From the NCBI GenBank assembly GCA_937146645.1, contig CAKZRQ010000057.1, forward strand, positions 166,510 to 230,509: a stretch of DNA of 64,000 bases, read 5' to 3'. Source of the stretch: an uncultured Cyclobacteriaceae bacterium (lineage in GTDB: Bacteria > Bacteroidota > Bacteroidia > Cytophagales > Cyclobacteriaceae). The notes below the pieces were generated by a model. The model had not been told where the DNA came from. It did not search any database and worked only from the letters and a program-made list of their open reading frames with translations. Positions 24,576 to 33,283 of the stretch are shown here, in pieces. Numbering within the stretch: the first letter of the stretch is position 1; each line of letters begins with the position of its first letter. The position numbers and the translations under genes are program-made.

Positions 24576-25943
24576 ATGCGAAGTTTACCACTATTATTTA
24601 TTCTCAGTTTCATTGTTTTGGCTATCCCCTCAATCGGCCAAAATTTAGATGAAAACTCTAATCAACCCCAAAAACTTAGGGTGTTCATTGATGGATGTGA
24701 ACGTTGGGACGGAGGCTGCGATATGGATTTTATCCGAACTGAAATTACCGCAGTGGACTTCTACCTGGATAATGAATCGGCCGATGTCTTTATTCTGATA
24801 AATGACAATAGATCCGGTGGTGGAGGGAGACAATACCAACTCTTGTTTTTTGGGCAGCAGGGTATCCACGAAGGGAAAACCGATACCCTTTATGTAAATA
24901 ACAAACAGACTGATACCGACTTTGAGATTCGTGAGAAGCTGACTCGCTTTATCAAATTAGGTTTAGCTCCTTATGTAGCTAAAACTATTGCGGCGGAGGA
25001 TATACAAATCAATATGAAAACTGATTTCAGTGATCGAGATTACGAAGTGATTGAGACTGTAGACCCCTGGAATTATTGGGTTTTCAATATTGGAAGTGAT
25101 GCGAACATTGAGGTAGAGGAATTAAGTAGAGACATAAATATTGGCGGAGAATTTAATGTTAATCGTATCACGGATGAATGGAAAATATCCTTTGGTGGGA
25201 GAGTAGAGGAAAGGTTTCGTACTACCATTCAGAAAGAACCAAGACTTGATGAAAATGGTGATCCAATTCTTGACGAAAACGGAAATCCGATAATCGATGA
25301 AGTGGAGAATGATTTTGATGTTTCGGAATTTGGCTTCAATCACCAGTTGGTGAAATCAATCTCACCGCAGTGGTCTTATGGATATGATATCGAAGGCCTT
25401 CAGAATACCCGTTTTAATTATCAATTCCAGACTCGGTTTAGACCTGCCGTAGAATATAATTTCTTTCCGGAATCTGAGCAGAATTCCAGGTTTTTCAGAG
25501 TGAATTATGGAATAGAAGTCAGGAACAATAGATACGTGGAAGAAACCATCAACGGAGTCATGGAGGAGACCAGGGTTTTACACAGTTTAAGAGCGAGTCT
25601 TGGATTAAATCAACGCTGGGGTACCCTGGAAATAGGATATCGAATTAGAAATTACCTGGACGATTTTAGTTCCTGGACTACAGGTTTGAATGTCAGGGCC
25701 GATGTCCGTGTCACAGGGAATTTTTCTTTCTTTATGCGAGTAGAGGGCAATTACGTTCAAGATCAGATTTATCTGGCTGCAGGAGATTTTACAGAACAGG
25801 ATATCCTGAGTGGGAGGGTGACTCTACCTTCGGCATATACCATCGACTCTAGATTTGGATTTAATTACCGCTTCGGTTCTAACCTGAATAACTTCGTAAA
25901 TCGAAGATTCTTCGGAAGAGCCAATTTTGTTGGTAATGATTAA
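24576..25943 (+). CDS. Putative outer-membrane beta-barrel protein
   Basis: This 455-residue protein starts at the ATG of MRSLPLLFILS (24576) with a signal peptide ending IPSIGQ. The first about 130 mature residues form a soluble domain with a CERWDGGCD cysteine pair and a glycine run (RSGGGGRQYQ). The rest is built of alternating hydrophobic and polar strands (EWKISFGGRVEERF, NFSFFMRVEGNY) and ends in a short aromatic-containing strand, typical of beta-barrels. A short internal duplication, DENGDPI followed by DENGNPI, forms an acidic loop at 25249-25300. No known family name is assigned. Confidence 0.65.
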   Translation: MRSLPLLFILSFIVLAIPSIGQNLDENSNQPQKLRVFIDGCERWDGGCDMDFIRTEITAVDFYLDNESADVFILINDNRSGGGGRQYQLLFFGQQGIHEGKTDTLYVNNKQTDTDFEIREKLTRFIKLGLAPYVAKTIAAEDIQINMKTDFSDRDYEVIETVDPWNYWVFNIGSDANIEVEELSRDINIGGEFNVNRITDEWKISFGGRVEERFRTTIQKEPRLDENGDPILDENGNPIIDEVENDFDVSEFGFNHQLVKSISPQWSYGYDIEGLQNTRFNYQFQTRFRPAVEYNFFPESEQNSRFFRVNYGIEVRNNRYVEETINGVMEETRVLHSLRASLGLNQRWGTLEIGYRIRNYLDDFSSWTTGLNVRADVRVTGNFSFFMRVEGNYVQDQIYLAAGDFTEQDILSGRVTLPSAYTIDSRFGFNYRFGSNLNNFVNRRFFGRANFVGND

Positions 25944-25972
25944 TGTATCTGCCTAGGTAAATAGATAGAGTT

Positions 25973-26770
25973 TTATTGCTTAAACATCCATTTATAGATG
26001 CTCAAGTAATCAAGAAGAATCTGTCTGCGCTCGTGCTCTTCTTTATCCTCCAATATATCTAAGGATAGGATACAACCGGACCAGTTTTCTTTGACTTCCA
26101 TTCTCCAAAAATCACTTTGGGGAATTTGGCTGTAATCCATTGAACCATCCTTTGGATAGGCTGACATGTAATAGTAGGGCTGATCGACCACCTGATCATT
26201 CATGGCAAGTCCAAAACCCACACCCATGGAATCGTTGGCCTGGACGAATACTCCGGTATCGAAGTGATGCGGCCAGATTCGAATTTCCTGAATGTGCTGA
26301 GTAAAGCCTAGAAAATCAGAACACATATGATTGGCCTGGGTGCGATAAAAACACCACTCTTCCAAGGCAGCATGGCTGATAGCTTCTGCTGCGGAATCCG
26401 CAAAATCATATTTCTCGATTTCGAAATGTAAGGGTGCAAAAAGCTCTTGAGTATCCATCCCGATAGCTTCGAATGCTTCGACCATTTCCTGCTCCAGCTG
26501 CATGACCGTTTTACCTGCTATTTCAAAGCTAAGTTCAGGCTCATAATGATCATTGATTAATTGATACTGTAATCCAGCCAGATCCAAAGTCAGGACACAG
26601 GCTCTCTCTTGATTTTGAAACCATCTTCCATAGAGCCTGCGACTTATGGGCTCATAATAAAGATTTGTATGACTATCATCCGGCCTGGCAGGAACCAGAC
26701 TACGGTTTACCTTGGCAATGATTTGCGACAGCAAATGTATTCGTTGATCCGTGGCACAGTATTGTTTCAT
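25973..26770 (-). CDS. Conserved-looking protein of unknown function (WPHHFDTG motif)
   Basis: This 265-residue cytosolic-looking protein has no signal or TM segment. It contains an eye-catching IRIWPHHFDTGVFV motif near residue 175 and a FGLAMNDQVVDQPYYYMSAYP segment that could line an active site. It is vaguely similar to DUF5996-type proteins (which also carry a WP-x-HFD motif), but I cannot assign it. It is flanked on both sides by a 10-bp direct repeat TGCCTAGGTA (25950-25959 and 26805-26814). The next gene upstream is the Rieske-glutamate synthase fusion, 49 nt away in the same direction. Confidence 0.6.
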   Translation of the reverse strand: MKQYCATDQRIHLLSQIIAKVNRSLVPARPDDSHTNLYYEPISRRLYGRWFQNQERACVLTLDLAGLQYQLINDHYEPELSFEIAGKTVMQLEQEMVEAFEAIGMDTQELFAPLHFEIEKYDFADSAAEAISHAALEEWCFYRTQANHMCSDFLGFTQHIQEIRIWPHHFDTGVFVQANDSMGVGFGLAMNDQVVDQPYYYMSAYPKDGSMDYSQIPQSDFWRMEVKENWSGCILSLDILEDKEEHERRQILLDYLSIYKWMFKQ

Positions 26771-26819
26771 TTTAGCATTGATTTACCTGAAAATAGGAGG
26801 GAATTGCCTAGGTAGGTTT

Positions 26820-28424
26820 TTAAGGATTAGTTCCTGCATAGGGTATCCCTGTAAGTCTGTGCATTTCATAACTCATAGTGCTAAGGTCATGAAAGTTGAA
26901 CTTGCTGAAATTGTCATGTCCACAGGATCTTGCTACTACCTTCATTAGATCTGTCGTCGCATGAAAGAAATTATGCAGCTGTTTGGCTGATTGATCTATA
27001 ATCAGTCTTTGCCGCAGATTTTCCTTCTGAGTGGCAATTCCTACCGGGCAATTATTTGAGCTACAAGCTCTCATACCTAAGCATCCAATGGCTTGTAATG
27101 CTGAGTTAGAAACTGCAATTGCATCTGCTCCGAGCATCATGGCTTTTGCAAAGTCTTCAGCTACTCGGAGGCCACCTGTTATGACCAGGGATATATCCGA
27201 GGAACCTACTTTATCCAGGTGTTTTCTGGCTCTCGCCAAAGCAGGTATCGTGGGGACATTAATATTATTTCTCAAAATGGTCGGAGCGGATCCCGTACCT
27301 CCACCTCTACCATCCATAATAATGTAATCAACCCCTACCTCCAGGGCGAAATTGATATCCGCTTCAATATGGCTGGCTGCTATTTTGAAGCCAATCGGGA
27401 TTCCTCCAGTCTTTTCTCTTACCTGATCAGCAACCTTCTTAAAATCTTCAGCAGTTTTTAAATCTGGAAAAGCGGCTGGGGAAATGGCAGTTTCTCCCTC
27501 ATTTAATCCGCGAACTTCGGCGATCTCCTTGGTGACCTTGTGTCCGGGAAGATGTCCACCAGTACCGGTTTTGGCCCCTTGACCTCCTTTGAAATGAAAT
27601 GCCTGAGCCTTCTGAACTTTATCCCATGAGAATCCAAATTTGCCTGAGGCCAACTCATAGAAATACCTTGAATTGTTCTCTTGCTCCTCAGGAAGCATTC
27701 CACCCTCTCCGCTACAAATCCCGGTTCCGGCTAGCTCAGCGCCTTTTGATAAGGCGATTTTCGCTTCCCTTGAAAGTGCCCCAAAGCTCATGTCCGAAAC
27801 GAAAATTGGAATATCTAGCTGCAAAGGCTTTTTGGCATTCGCCCCAATGATTGCTGAGGTGCTTACCTCGTCTTCATCTAGCAGGGGTCTTGATGCGAGT
27901 TGTGCCGGTAAAAATTGGATGTCTTCCCATTTTGGTAGCGTATTCCGATCCACTCCCATGGCTTCGGAAGGGCCATGATGTCCATAATTCTTTAGCCCAT
28001 TTCGAGCGAGTTCCTTGATGTAGGAAGTATAGGGCTCAGTATTCTCAGGATGAGTGTCTGCATATTGACCCAGGTAAGCATCCCGATCAAAAGGCTGTGG
28101 ATTTTCAACCAAAAAATCATTGATCTCCTTTTCATCAACCCACACCCAGTCGTCTTTAATTTCTGCTTTGAATTTATGGAGAACCTCAGAGTTATTGTAC
28201 TCCGAAACTCCTGTGTCGTATCGATAATCCCATCCATGAACTCCGCAAATTAGGTTATCCCCTTCTATATATCCGTCAGCCATTAAGGCTCCGCGGTGCA
28301 GGCATCTGCCATAAAGAACAGAAACGTTCTCGTCATATTTGACTATCACCAAGTCAAGGCCATTGACTTGAAAATGAGTGGGAGTTCGATCATTGAGCTC
28401 ACTAAATTTGATTGTTTTTAGCAT
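26820..28424 (-). CDS. Rieske domain fused to an FMN-binding glutamate synthase-like domain
   Basis: This 534-residue fusion has an N-terminal Rieske [2Fe-2S] domain (residues about 1-105) with ligands Cys41-x-His43 and Cys60-xx-His63 (GRCLHRGAL and LICGVHGW). It is followed by a glutamate synthase central/FMN domain. That domain shows SDMSFGALS, GTGICSGEGGM, GGQGAKTGTGGHLPG, IIMDGRGGGTGSAPT and the 3Fe-4S-type cysteines in CLGMRACSSNNCPVG. The glutamine amidotransferase domain is absent, so it is not a complete GOGAT. It may be an FMN/Fe-S oxidoreductase taking electrons through the Rieske cluster. No gltD is nearby. Confidence 0.88.
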   Translation of the reverse strand: MLKTIKFSELNDRTPTHFQVNGLDLVIVKYDENVSVLYGRCLHRGALMADGYIEGDNLICGVHGWDYRYDTGVSEYNNSEVLHKFKAEIKDDWVWVDEKEINDFLVENPQPFDRDAYLGQYADTHPENTEPYTSYIKELARNGLKNYGHHGPSEAMGVDRNTLPKWEDIQFLPAQLASRPLLDEDEVSTSAIIGANAKKPLQLDIPIFVSDMSFGALSREAKIALSKGAELAGTGICSGEGGMLPEEQENNSRYFYELASGKFGFSWDKVQKAQAFHFKGGQGAKTGTGGHLPGHKVTKEIAEVRGLNEGETAISPAAFPDLKTAEDFKKVADQVREKTGGIPIGFKIAASHIEADINFALEVGVDYIIMDGRGGGTGSAPTILRNNINVPTIPALARARKHLDKVGSSDISLVITGGLRVAEDFAKAMMLGADAIAVSNSALQAIGCLGMRACSSNNCPVGIATQKENLRQRLIIDQSAKQLHNFFHATTDLMKVVARSCGHDNFSKFNFHDLSTMSYEMHRLTGIPYAGTNP

Positions 28425-28572
28425 GGTGTTAAGCTTTTAAGTAGGCATTGGGTAAAGACTATTCAGATTTTTCTGAACAGGATCTTGGCCTATACTACTA
28501 AACTTACTTAATCGCTGTTATTCAATCAAATGCTTTGCTGAACAGAACATCAAAGGTTGAAGAGTTGACTAT

Positions 28573-28598
28573 AAAAAAACCGGAGCTTTCACTCCGGC
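28573..28598 (-). terminator. Rho-independent terminator of the 28620-29261 gene
   Basis: The stem CCGGAG (28580-28585) / CTCCGG (28592-28597) with a 6-nt loop has, on the minus strand, a U-run that is the complement of 28573-28579. It lies 22 nt after the stop. Confidence 0.8.
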
Positions 28599-28619
28599 TT
28601 TATTTCAAAATCTTTCTAA

Positions 28620-29261
28620 TTAGTTGACCGAGATATTTGAGGTCCAAATAAATCGTTTGCCATTGGCACCCATATGATCTACGGCGAATGTCAAGGGGCC
28701 AAACTTCTGTTCATTTTCCCAAGTCCAGGTAGCGCCTTGCTCTCCATTTCCTCTTCGGAACGTCCACTCAAGGATCTTATAATTCTCATCGATATAGAGA
28801 TCATAGGCATCCCCAGGTGTATACCCATCCTCATTGTTATATAAGATGGTCAGCTTAGTGGAGTTAGTTCCTTTCAGAGGAGAATCTACATTCTCTTCTG
28901 TCTCATATGTGTATCCAGTGTCCCAGGCAAGCTGGAAAGGCATCATGGCCCAATACTTATCGTTGATAAATGCTTTGTGTGCATCGGGCATGCTTTCTGC
29001 CGTAAGGCTGAATTGATAGGCCGTATCAGCATCCGAGTAGTCTACAGTTTGCGCGACTCGATCCCACATAAAAGATCGGGATAGTACGTTCACTGAGTCG
29101 CGCTGCACATTCCAGGTGAATCCCAGCGTATTGACCTGATCCATCTCACCGTAGCCATAGGCCATGGCCACTTTCATCGGCAAAGTATCAGGAACAGTTT
29201 CTTTGGGTTGGCAGGCGAAAAGAAGCCCGGCAAAGAGAAGGGAGAATAGTGTTTTTTTCAT
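28620..29261 (-). CDS. Lipoprotein of unknown function (LolA/DUF6503-like strands)
   Basis: This 213-residue lipoprotein has the signal MKKTLFSLLFAGLLFAC, Cys17. The mature part reads as a string of beta strands ending in paired aromatic segments (LEWTFRRGNGEQGATWTWE), resembling LolA-like or DUF6503-type lipoproteins of Bacteroidota; this is a resemblance only. It starts 30 nt after the SDR gene at 29292. A TAAATTTG sequence on the minus strand at 29278-29285 could be a -7 element, so it may have its own promoter as well as read-through from the operon upstream. Confidence 0.7.
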   Translation of the reverse strand: MKKTLFSLLFAGLLFACQPKETVPDTLPMKVAMAYGYGEMDQVNTLGFTWNVQRDSVNVLSRSFMWDRVAQTVDYSDADTAYQFSLTAESMPDAHKAFINDKYWAMMPFQLAWDTGYTYETEENVDSPLKGTNSTKLTILYNNEDGYTPGDAYDLYIDENYKILEWTFRRGNGEQGATWTWENEQKFGPLTFAVDHMGANGKRFIWTSNISVN

Positions 29262-29291
29262 GGTTGATGGTTTTGAGCAAATTTAACAGGC

Positions 29292-30083
29292 TCAGCTTTC
29301 TGATTGTTTATCGAGCCACTTTTTATACCGGCGGTATTCCATCATGGCCACGATTCGCTTCAGGAAACGGAGAAAGCGTGTGATGATCAGCATAAAGTAA
29401 AACAGCTTCGAGGGATAGATTTTCTTTTTGCCTTTTGCGGCTCCGCGCAAAGTTTCTGTAGCTACCCATGCTGCCGTCTGTCTAGGCCATGCCTGCGGTA
29501 CATCTTTTCCTGCAGTTTCAAAAAATGTCGTTTTAGTAGCTATTGGGAAAACCATGGATAGCCAATCTCCTGTTTTTTCCACCCAAACTGTTTTGGCCCA
29601 TTGTAACAAGGCGGATTTGGTAGCCCCGTAAAGGGAATACCCAGGTATCGGCCAATAGGCCATGGCGGACGCGGTGATCACATGTCTGAAAGGATGAGTT
29701 GGAAAGGCTTCGTCCAGCATATATCCGAGCTGAATTGGACTATGAACATTCAGCTGGAAAAGTCTGTCCATGTCCTTCCAGTTTTGTTCCTTGTTTGGTC
29801 CGAATTCGGCAATGCCCGCATTTGCAAAGCAGAAATCTACTCGCTCCCAGTTGGCTTTCACCCAATCCATGATTTTCTGATTTCCAGATTTTTCACTGAG
29901 ATCGACTAGAAGCGTCTCTATTTCCGGAAACTCTTCTCGTAGTTGCCAAAGATTATCCGCATTAAAATCGACCGCCAGAATATCGGGTTTGGATTCTTGC
30001 AGCTGTCGAACAAGCTCCTTTCCTATTCCTGAAGCCGCCCCGGTGATGATGATTTTCGCTTGAGTATATGGCTTATAAACCAT
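29292..30083 (-). CDS. SDR-family oxidoreductase (last gene of the sugar-acid operon)
   Basis: This 263-residue SDR has the cofactor loop TGAASGIGKEL, the acidic residue after strand 2 (VDFNADN, suggesting NAD preference), FCFANAGIAEFG, the catalytic serine in ITASAMAYW and Tyr/Lys in YSLYGATKSAL. The C-terminal tail is longer and basic, with a hydrophobic patch (FYFMLIITRFLRFL), so it may associate with membranes, as in SDR members acting on lipids. It overlaps the upstream acetoacetate-decarboxylase-like gene by 11 nt. The substrate is unknown. Confidence 0.85.
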   Translation of the reverse strand: MVYKPYTQAKIIITGAASGIGKELVRQLQESKPDILAVDFNADNLWQLREEFPEIETLLVDLSEKSGNQKIMDWVKANWERVDFCFANAGIAEFGPNKEQNWKDMDRLFQLNVHSPIQLGYMLDEAFPTHPFRHVITASAMAYWPIPGYSLYGATKSALLQWAKTVWVEKTGDWLSMVFPIATKTTFFETAGKDVPQAWPRQTAAWVATETLRGAAKGKKKIYPSKLFYFMLIITRFLRFLKRIVAMMEYRRYKKWLDKQSES

Positions 30084-30732
30084 AAGTGGGTTTCGGGAAA
30101 TTGATTTCGAATGGATTCACTTTGACAGCCAGAATAGGCTTTTGCTTTTGAATAGGAGGGAAGAACTTCTTGTTGCATTTCTCAATTTCCACTTTGGCTA
30201 TCTTCCCCCAACCTTTTCCTCCAGGCTCAGTCAAGTATTCCTTTCCTTCCCAAAGCTGATGAAGATCAATGGGCAAGATTTTAGTGGTTACAGGGAATTT
30301 CAAGCCTCCTGATTTTACGGTACAAGCGAATACAGCTTCGTCGCCATTATACATTTTGATATGATCTATCCCTCCTTCTGATTCCCAGGAAAAAGGGAGT
30401 GTATTTTTAGGGATTCCCCAATTGGCTCTTCCGTTTTGGGTGCTGGCCTCAGAATCCACATAAATCTTGCTGATAGAATGCTTTCCTGTGTGGGAGAACT
30501 TACCCGGAATTATTAATAATTCCCGATAAGGCCCAACCGGAGAGTCCAGATAATTGACCAACATGACGTAGCCTATTCCGCCCTTGAATTTGCCTACCAA
30601 ATCATCAGGAAGCTGGGCATACTTTTCAACCCATTCTTTCGAAAATTTGAATAGCATCAGGATTCCTTCACCTCTCAATTTCCAGGGCGGCGGAGCAGTT
30701 TTTATTTCAGGTGCTGAGATCATCTCATTCAT
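30073..30732 (-). CDS. Acetoacetate decarboxylase-like protein
   Basis: This 219-residue protein of the acetoacetate decarboxylase superfamily has a PPPWKLRGEGILML start, then VGPYRELLIIPG and GRANWGIPKN, the family's conserved G-x-P-K-type block. True acetoacetate decarboxylase uses a lysine Schiff base; I cannot assign that lysine with certainty here. Many members in sugar or lactone contexts are not decarboxylases but act on cyclic or keto acids. It overlaps the SDR genes on both sides (8 and 11 nt), so it is translationally coupled in the operon and probably acts on the same pathway intermediate. Confidence 0.82.
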   Translation of the reverse strand: MNEMISAPEIKTAPPPWKLRGEGILMLFKFSKEWVEKYAQLPDDLVGKFKGGIGYVMLVNYLDSPVGPYRELLIIPGKFSHTGKHSISKIYVDSEASTQNGRANWGIPKNTLPFSWESEGGIDHIKMYNGDEAVFACTVKSGGLKFPVTTKILPIDLHQLWEGKEYLTEPGGKGWGKIAKVEIEKCNKKFFPPIQKQKPILAVKVNPFEINFPKPTYGL

Positions 30733-31480
30733 AGGGAGAAGGGCTTACACTGGTCCACCCGCCATCCACTACGAGAGACTGGCCTGTAATGTGTGAAGCC
30801 TGATCAGACACTAAAAATGCTGCGGCATTGGCAATATCTTCTATGCTCGCAGGTCTCTTCAGAGGGGTGATCCTTGACCAGGTAGATTCATAGGTTTCAT
30901 CCATTGAGGTTCTGGAGGTAAGGGTCGCCCCTGGGGCAACTGTATTCACCCGGATTCCTAAAGGCCCCAGTTCAAGCACAAGGTTTTTGGCCAGCATTTC
31001 TAATGCTGCTTTGCTCATGGAGTAGGCTCCCAAGTTTTCATGACTGGCATGTGCGGTCACGGAAGAGGTGAATAAAATTGCTCCTCCGGTTTCCTGTTTC
31101 TGCATGACTTTGGCGGCAGCTTGAGTCAAAAAGAAAGTGCCCTCCTGATTTACTCGAGTCACTTCTCGAAAGTCATCTCGGGAATAGTCTAAAAACCCTC
31201 CAAAAAGCGTGATTCCGGCATTGGCTACCAGGATGTCCAGAGACTGGAATTTAGAAATAGCCAATCCAATCATCTCTGAAATCACTTCCTCTGTGCTGGC
31301 ATCTCCACCTACGGCGATCACCGGATTACGGGTTTGAGAATTAATCTTTTCAGCTGCCTCCTCTGCTAAAGACTTCTCCAGATCATTCAGGATGATGTTC
31401 ACCCCATTCTGAGAAAGTTGTCTGGCTATCGCAAAGCCAATTCCCTGTCCTGCACCAGTGATAATTGCTGTTTTTGACAT
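30725..31480 (-). CDS. SDR-family oxidoreductase (3-oxoacyl-ACP reductase/glucose dehydrogenase type)
   Basis: This 251-residue classical SDR has the cofactor loop TGAGQGIGFAIA, LVANAGITLFGG, the catalytic serine in FTSSVTAHAS, Tyr/Lys in YSMSKAALE and the C-terminal ITGQSLVVDGGW. It starts 10 nt after the IlvD/Edd dehydratase stop and overlaps the decarboxylase-like gene. In sugar-acid pathways such SDRs oxidise a sugar to its lactone or reduce a keto-deoxy acid, and that role is inferred from context. Confidence 0.88.
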   Translation of the reverse strand: MSKTAIITGAGQGIGFAIARQLSQNGVNIILNDLEKSLAEEAAEKINSQTRNPVIAVGGDASTEEVISEMIGLAISKFQSLDILVANAGITLFGGFLDYSRDDFREVTRVNQEGTFFLTQAAAKVMQKQETGGAILFTSSVTAHASHENLGAYSMSKAALEMLAKNLVLELGPLGIRVNTVAPGATLTSRTSMDETYESTWSRITPLKRPASIEDIANAAAFLVSDQASHITGQSLVVDGGWTSVSPSPYE

Positions 31481-31489
31481 GTTTTTAAA

Positions 31490-33208
31490 TTAATGAGAAT
31501 CTCGCTTGACTTCTGAACCTGAGCTACCCTGGAGGAAATCAAAGTCAACTCCCTCATGAGCTTGATTTACATGATCCAGAAACAAATTCACGTATCCGCG
31601 TTCATACGGGAGTTCAGTGGGTTGGAAAGCTTTTTTCCGACTCTCCATTTCTTCATCTGAAATCAAAAGATTCAGAGTTCTATTTAGAACATCCAGCTGA
31701 ATCATGTCGCCATTTTGTACCAAAGCCAAAGGTCCTCCGATGGCGGATTCAGGCGAAACATGAAGGATAACAGTTCCATATCCAGTCCCACTCATTCTTC
31801 CATCTGAAATCCGAACCATATCCTTTATGCCCTTTTCAAGAAGCTTCGTTGGAAGGCCCATATTGCCTACTTCGGGCATACCTGGGTAACCTTTTGGCCC
31901 GACATTTTTCATGACCATCACACAATTCTCATCGATATCGAGATCAGGCTGATCGATTTTCGCTTTGTACTCATCAATGTTCTCAAATACCACCGCCCGG
32001 CCAGTATGCTGAAGTAAATTTGGACTTGCCGCACTTGGTTTGATAACCGCCCCATTTGGGCAAAGATTTCCCTTCAGAACAGCGATCCCAGAGTCAGGCT
32101 TTATGGGTTTTTCGAAAGTCCCAATAAGTTCTCTGTCGTGACATTCGGCATCCTTTATATTATCACCTAAAGTTTTTCCTGTGACGGTGAGATTATCGAT
32201 ATGGATTTTGTCTTTGATTTCTTTTAAAACGGCTGGAAGCCCACCGGCATAGAAAAGGTCTTCCACCCAATGTTCACCTGAAGGTTGCACATTGGCTATC
32301 AAGGGAATCAATGCAGAAAACTTATCAAAATCCGTCAAATCAATATCCACTCCCATCCTCTTGGCGATTGCTGTGAGATGGAGTATGAAATTGGTTGAGC
32401 CTCCGAGGGCTGCATTGACCATTATGGCATTTTCAAAGGCCTTTCGATTGAGGATCTTAGACATTTTGAGGTCTTCTTTGACCATTTCCACAATCCGGAT
32501 CCCAGCCATATGAGCCAAGACTTTTCTTCTGGAATCTGCCGCCGGAATGGTAGCATTATCAGGTAAGGCTAAGCCCAATGCCTCGACCATGGCGGCCATG
32601 GTACTTGCGGTGCCCATTGGTGCGCAGTGCCCCACAGAACGAGACATGGCTGCTTCAGCTTCGATAAACTCTTCCTGTGAAAGCTTACCGGTTTTAAAGT
32701 CTTCAGCAAATCTCCATACATCTGAGGTTCCTATTTTTTTACCCTTGAATCGTCCAACCAGCATTGGTCCACCAGAAAGAACCAGGGTGGGCAAATCCAC
32801 GGATGCCGCTCCCATTACCAATGAAGGTGTGGTTTTATCACATCCACACATCAATACTACTCCGTCCATGGCATTGGCGCGAATACTTTCTTCCACATCC
32901 ATGCTGGCTAAATTTCGAAATAGCATGGCCGTAGGTTTGATGGAGCATTCTCCTAGAGACATGACAGGAAACTCAAGAGGAAATCCTCCAGCTTCCCAGA
33001 TGCCTCTTTTTAGCGCGGCGGCAAGATCTCTAAAGTGAGCATTACATGGGGTAAATTCGGACCAGGTATTACAAATCCCGATTACGGGTTTATCTCCTTC
33101 AAAAAGATGATGGGGAAATCCCTGATTCTTCATCCATGAGCGATAGATGAAGCCATCTTTTCCTTTTCGGCCGTACCATTCATGGCTACGCCGTTTTTTC
33201 TCTGACAT
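31490..33208 (-). CDS. IlvD/Edd-family dehydratase, probably sugar-acid (arabonate/xylonate type)
   Basis: This 572-residue Fe-S dehydratase has cysteines for the cluster in NTWSEFTPCNAH, LMCGCDKTTPS and GHCAPMGTAST, and the C-terminal motif RISDGRMSGTGYG. The N-terminus RSHEWYGRKGKDGFIYRSW is characteristic of the branch that dehydrates L-arabonate, D-xylonate or related aldonic acids rather than the branched-chain IlvD enzyme. The operon context (two SDRs and a decarboxylase-like protein, no ilvB/C/E) supports a catabolic role giving a 2-keto-3-deoxy acid. It is the first gene of the operon. The exact sugar acid is not predictable. Confidence 0.88.
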   Translation of the reverse strand: MSEKKRRSHEWYGRKGKDGFIYRSWMKNQGFPHHLFEGDKPVIGICNTWSEFTPCNAHFRDLAAALKRGIWEAGGFPLEFPVMSLGECSIKPTAMLFRNLASMDVEESIRANAMDGVVLMCGCDKTTPSLVMGAASVDLPTLVLSGGPMLVGRFKGKKIGTSDVWRFAEDFKTGKLSQEEFIEAEAAMSRSVGHCAPMGTASTMAAMVEALGLALPDNATIPAADSRRKVLAHMAGIRIVEMVKEDLKMSKILNRKAFENAIMVNAALGGSTNFILHLTAIAKRMGVDIDLTDFDKFSALIPLIANVQPSGEHWVEDLFYAGGLPAVLKEIKDKIHIDNLTVTGKTLGDNIKDAECHDRELIGTFEKPIKPDSGIAVLKGNLCPNGAVIKPSAASPNLLQHTGRAVVFENIDEYKAKIDQPDLDIDENCVMVMKNVGPKGYPGMPEVGNMGLPTKLLEKGIKDMVRISDGRMSGTGYGTVILHVSPESAIGGPLALVQNGDMIQLDVLNRTLNLLISDEEMESRKKAFQPTELPYERGYVNLFLDHVNQAHEGVDFDFLQGSSGSEVKRDSH

Positions 33209-33283
33209 AGGTTTGGGCTTGTTACTGTGCAGAATTTAAAAAAAAATAATTCTTAGCCCTAGTGGAATGGGTTGGTTGGGAGA

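Noticed and set aside
32547..33038. 163-codon open frame on the plus strand
   Set aside because: It is antisense to the IlvD/Edd dehydratase; composition follows the codon pattern of the real gene.
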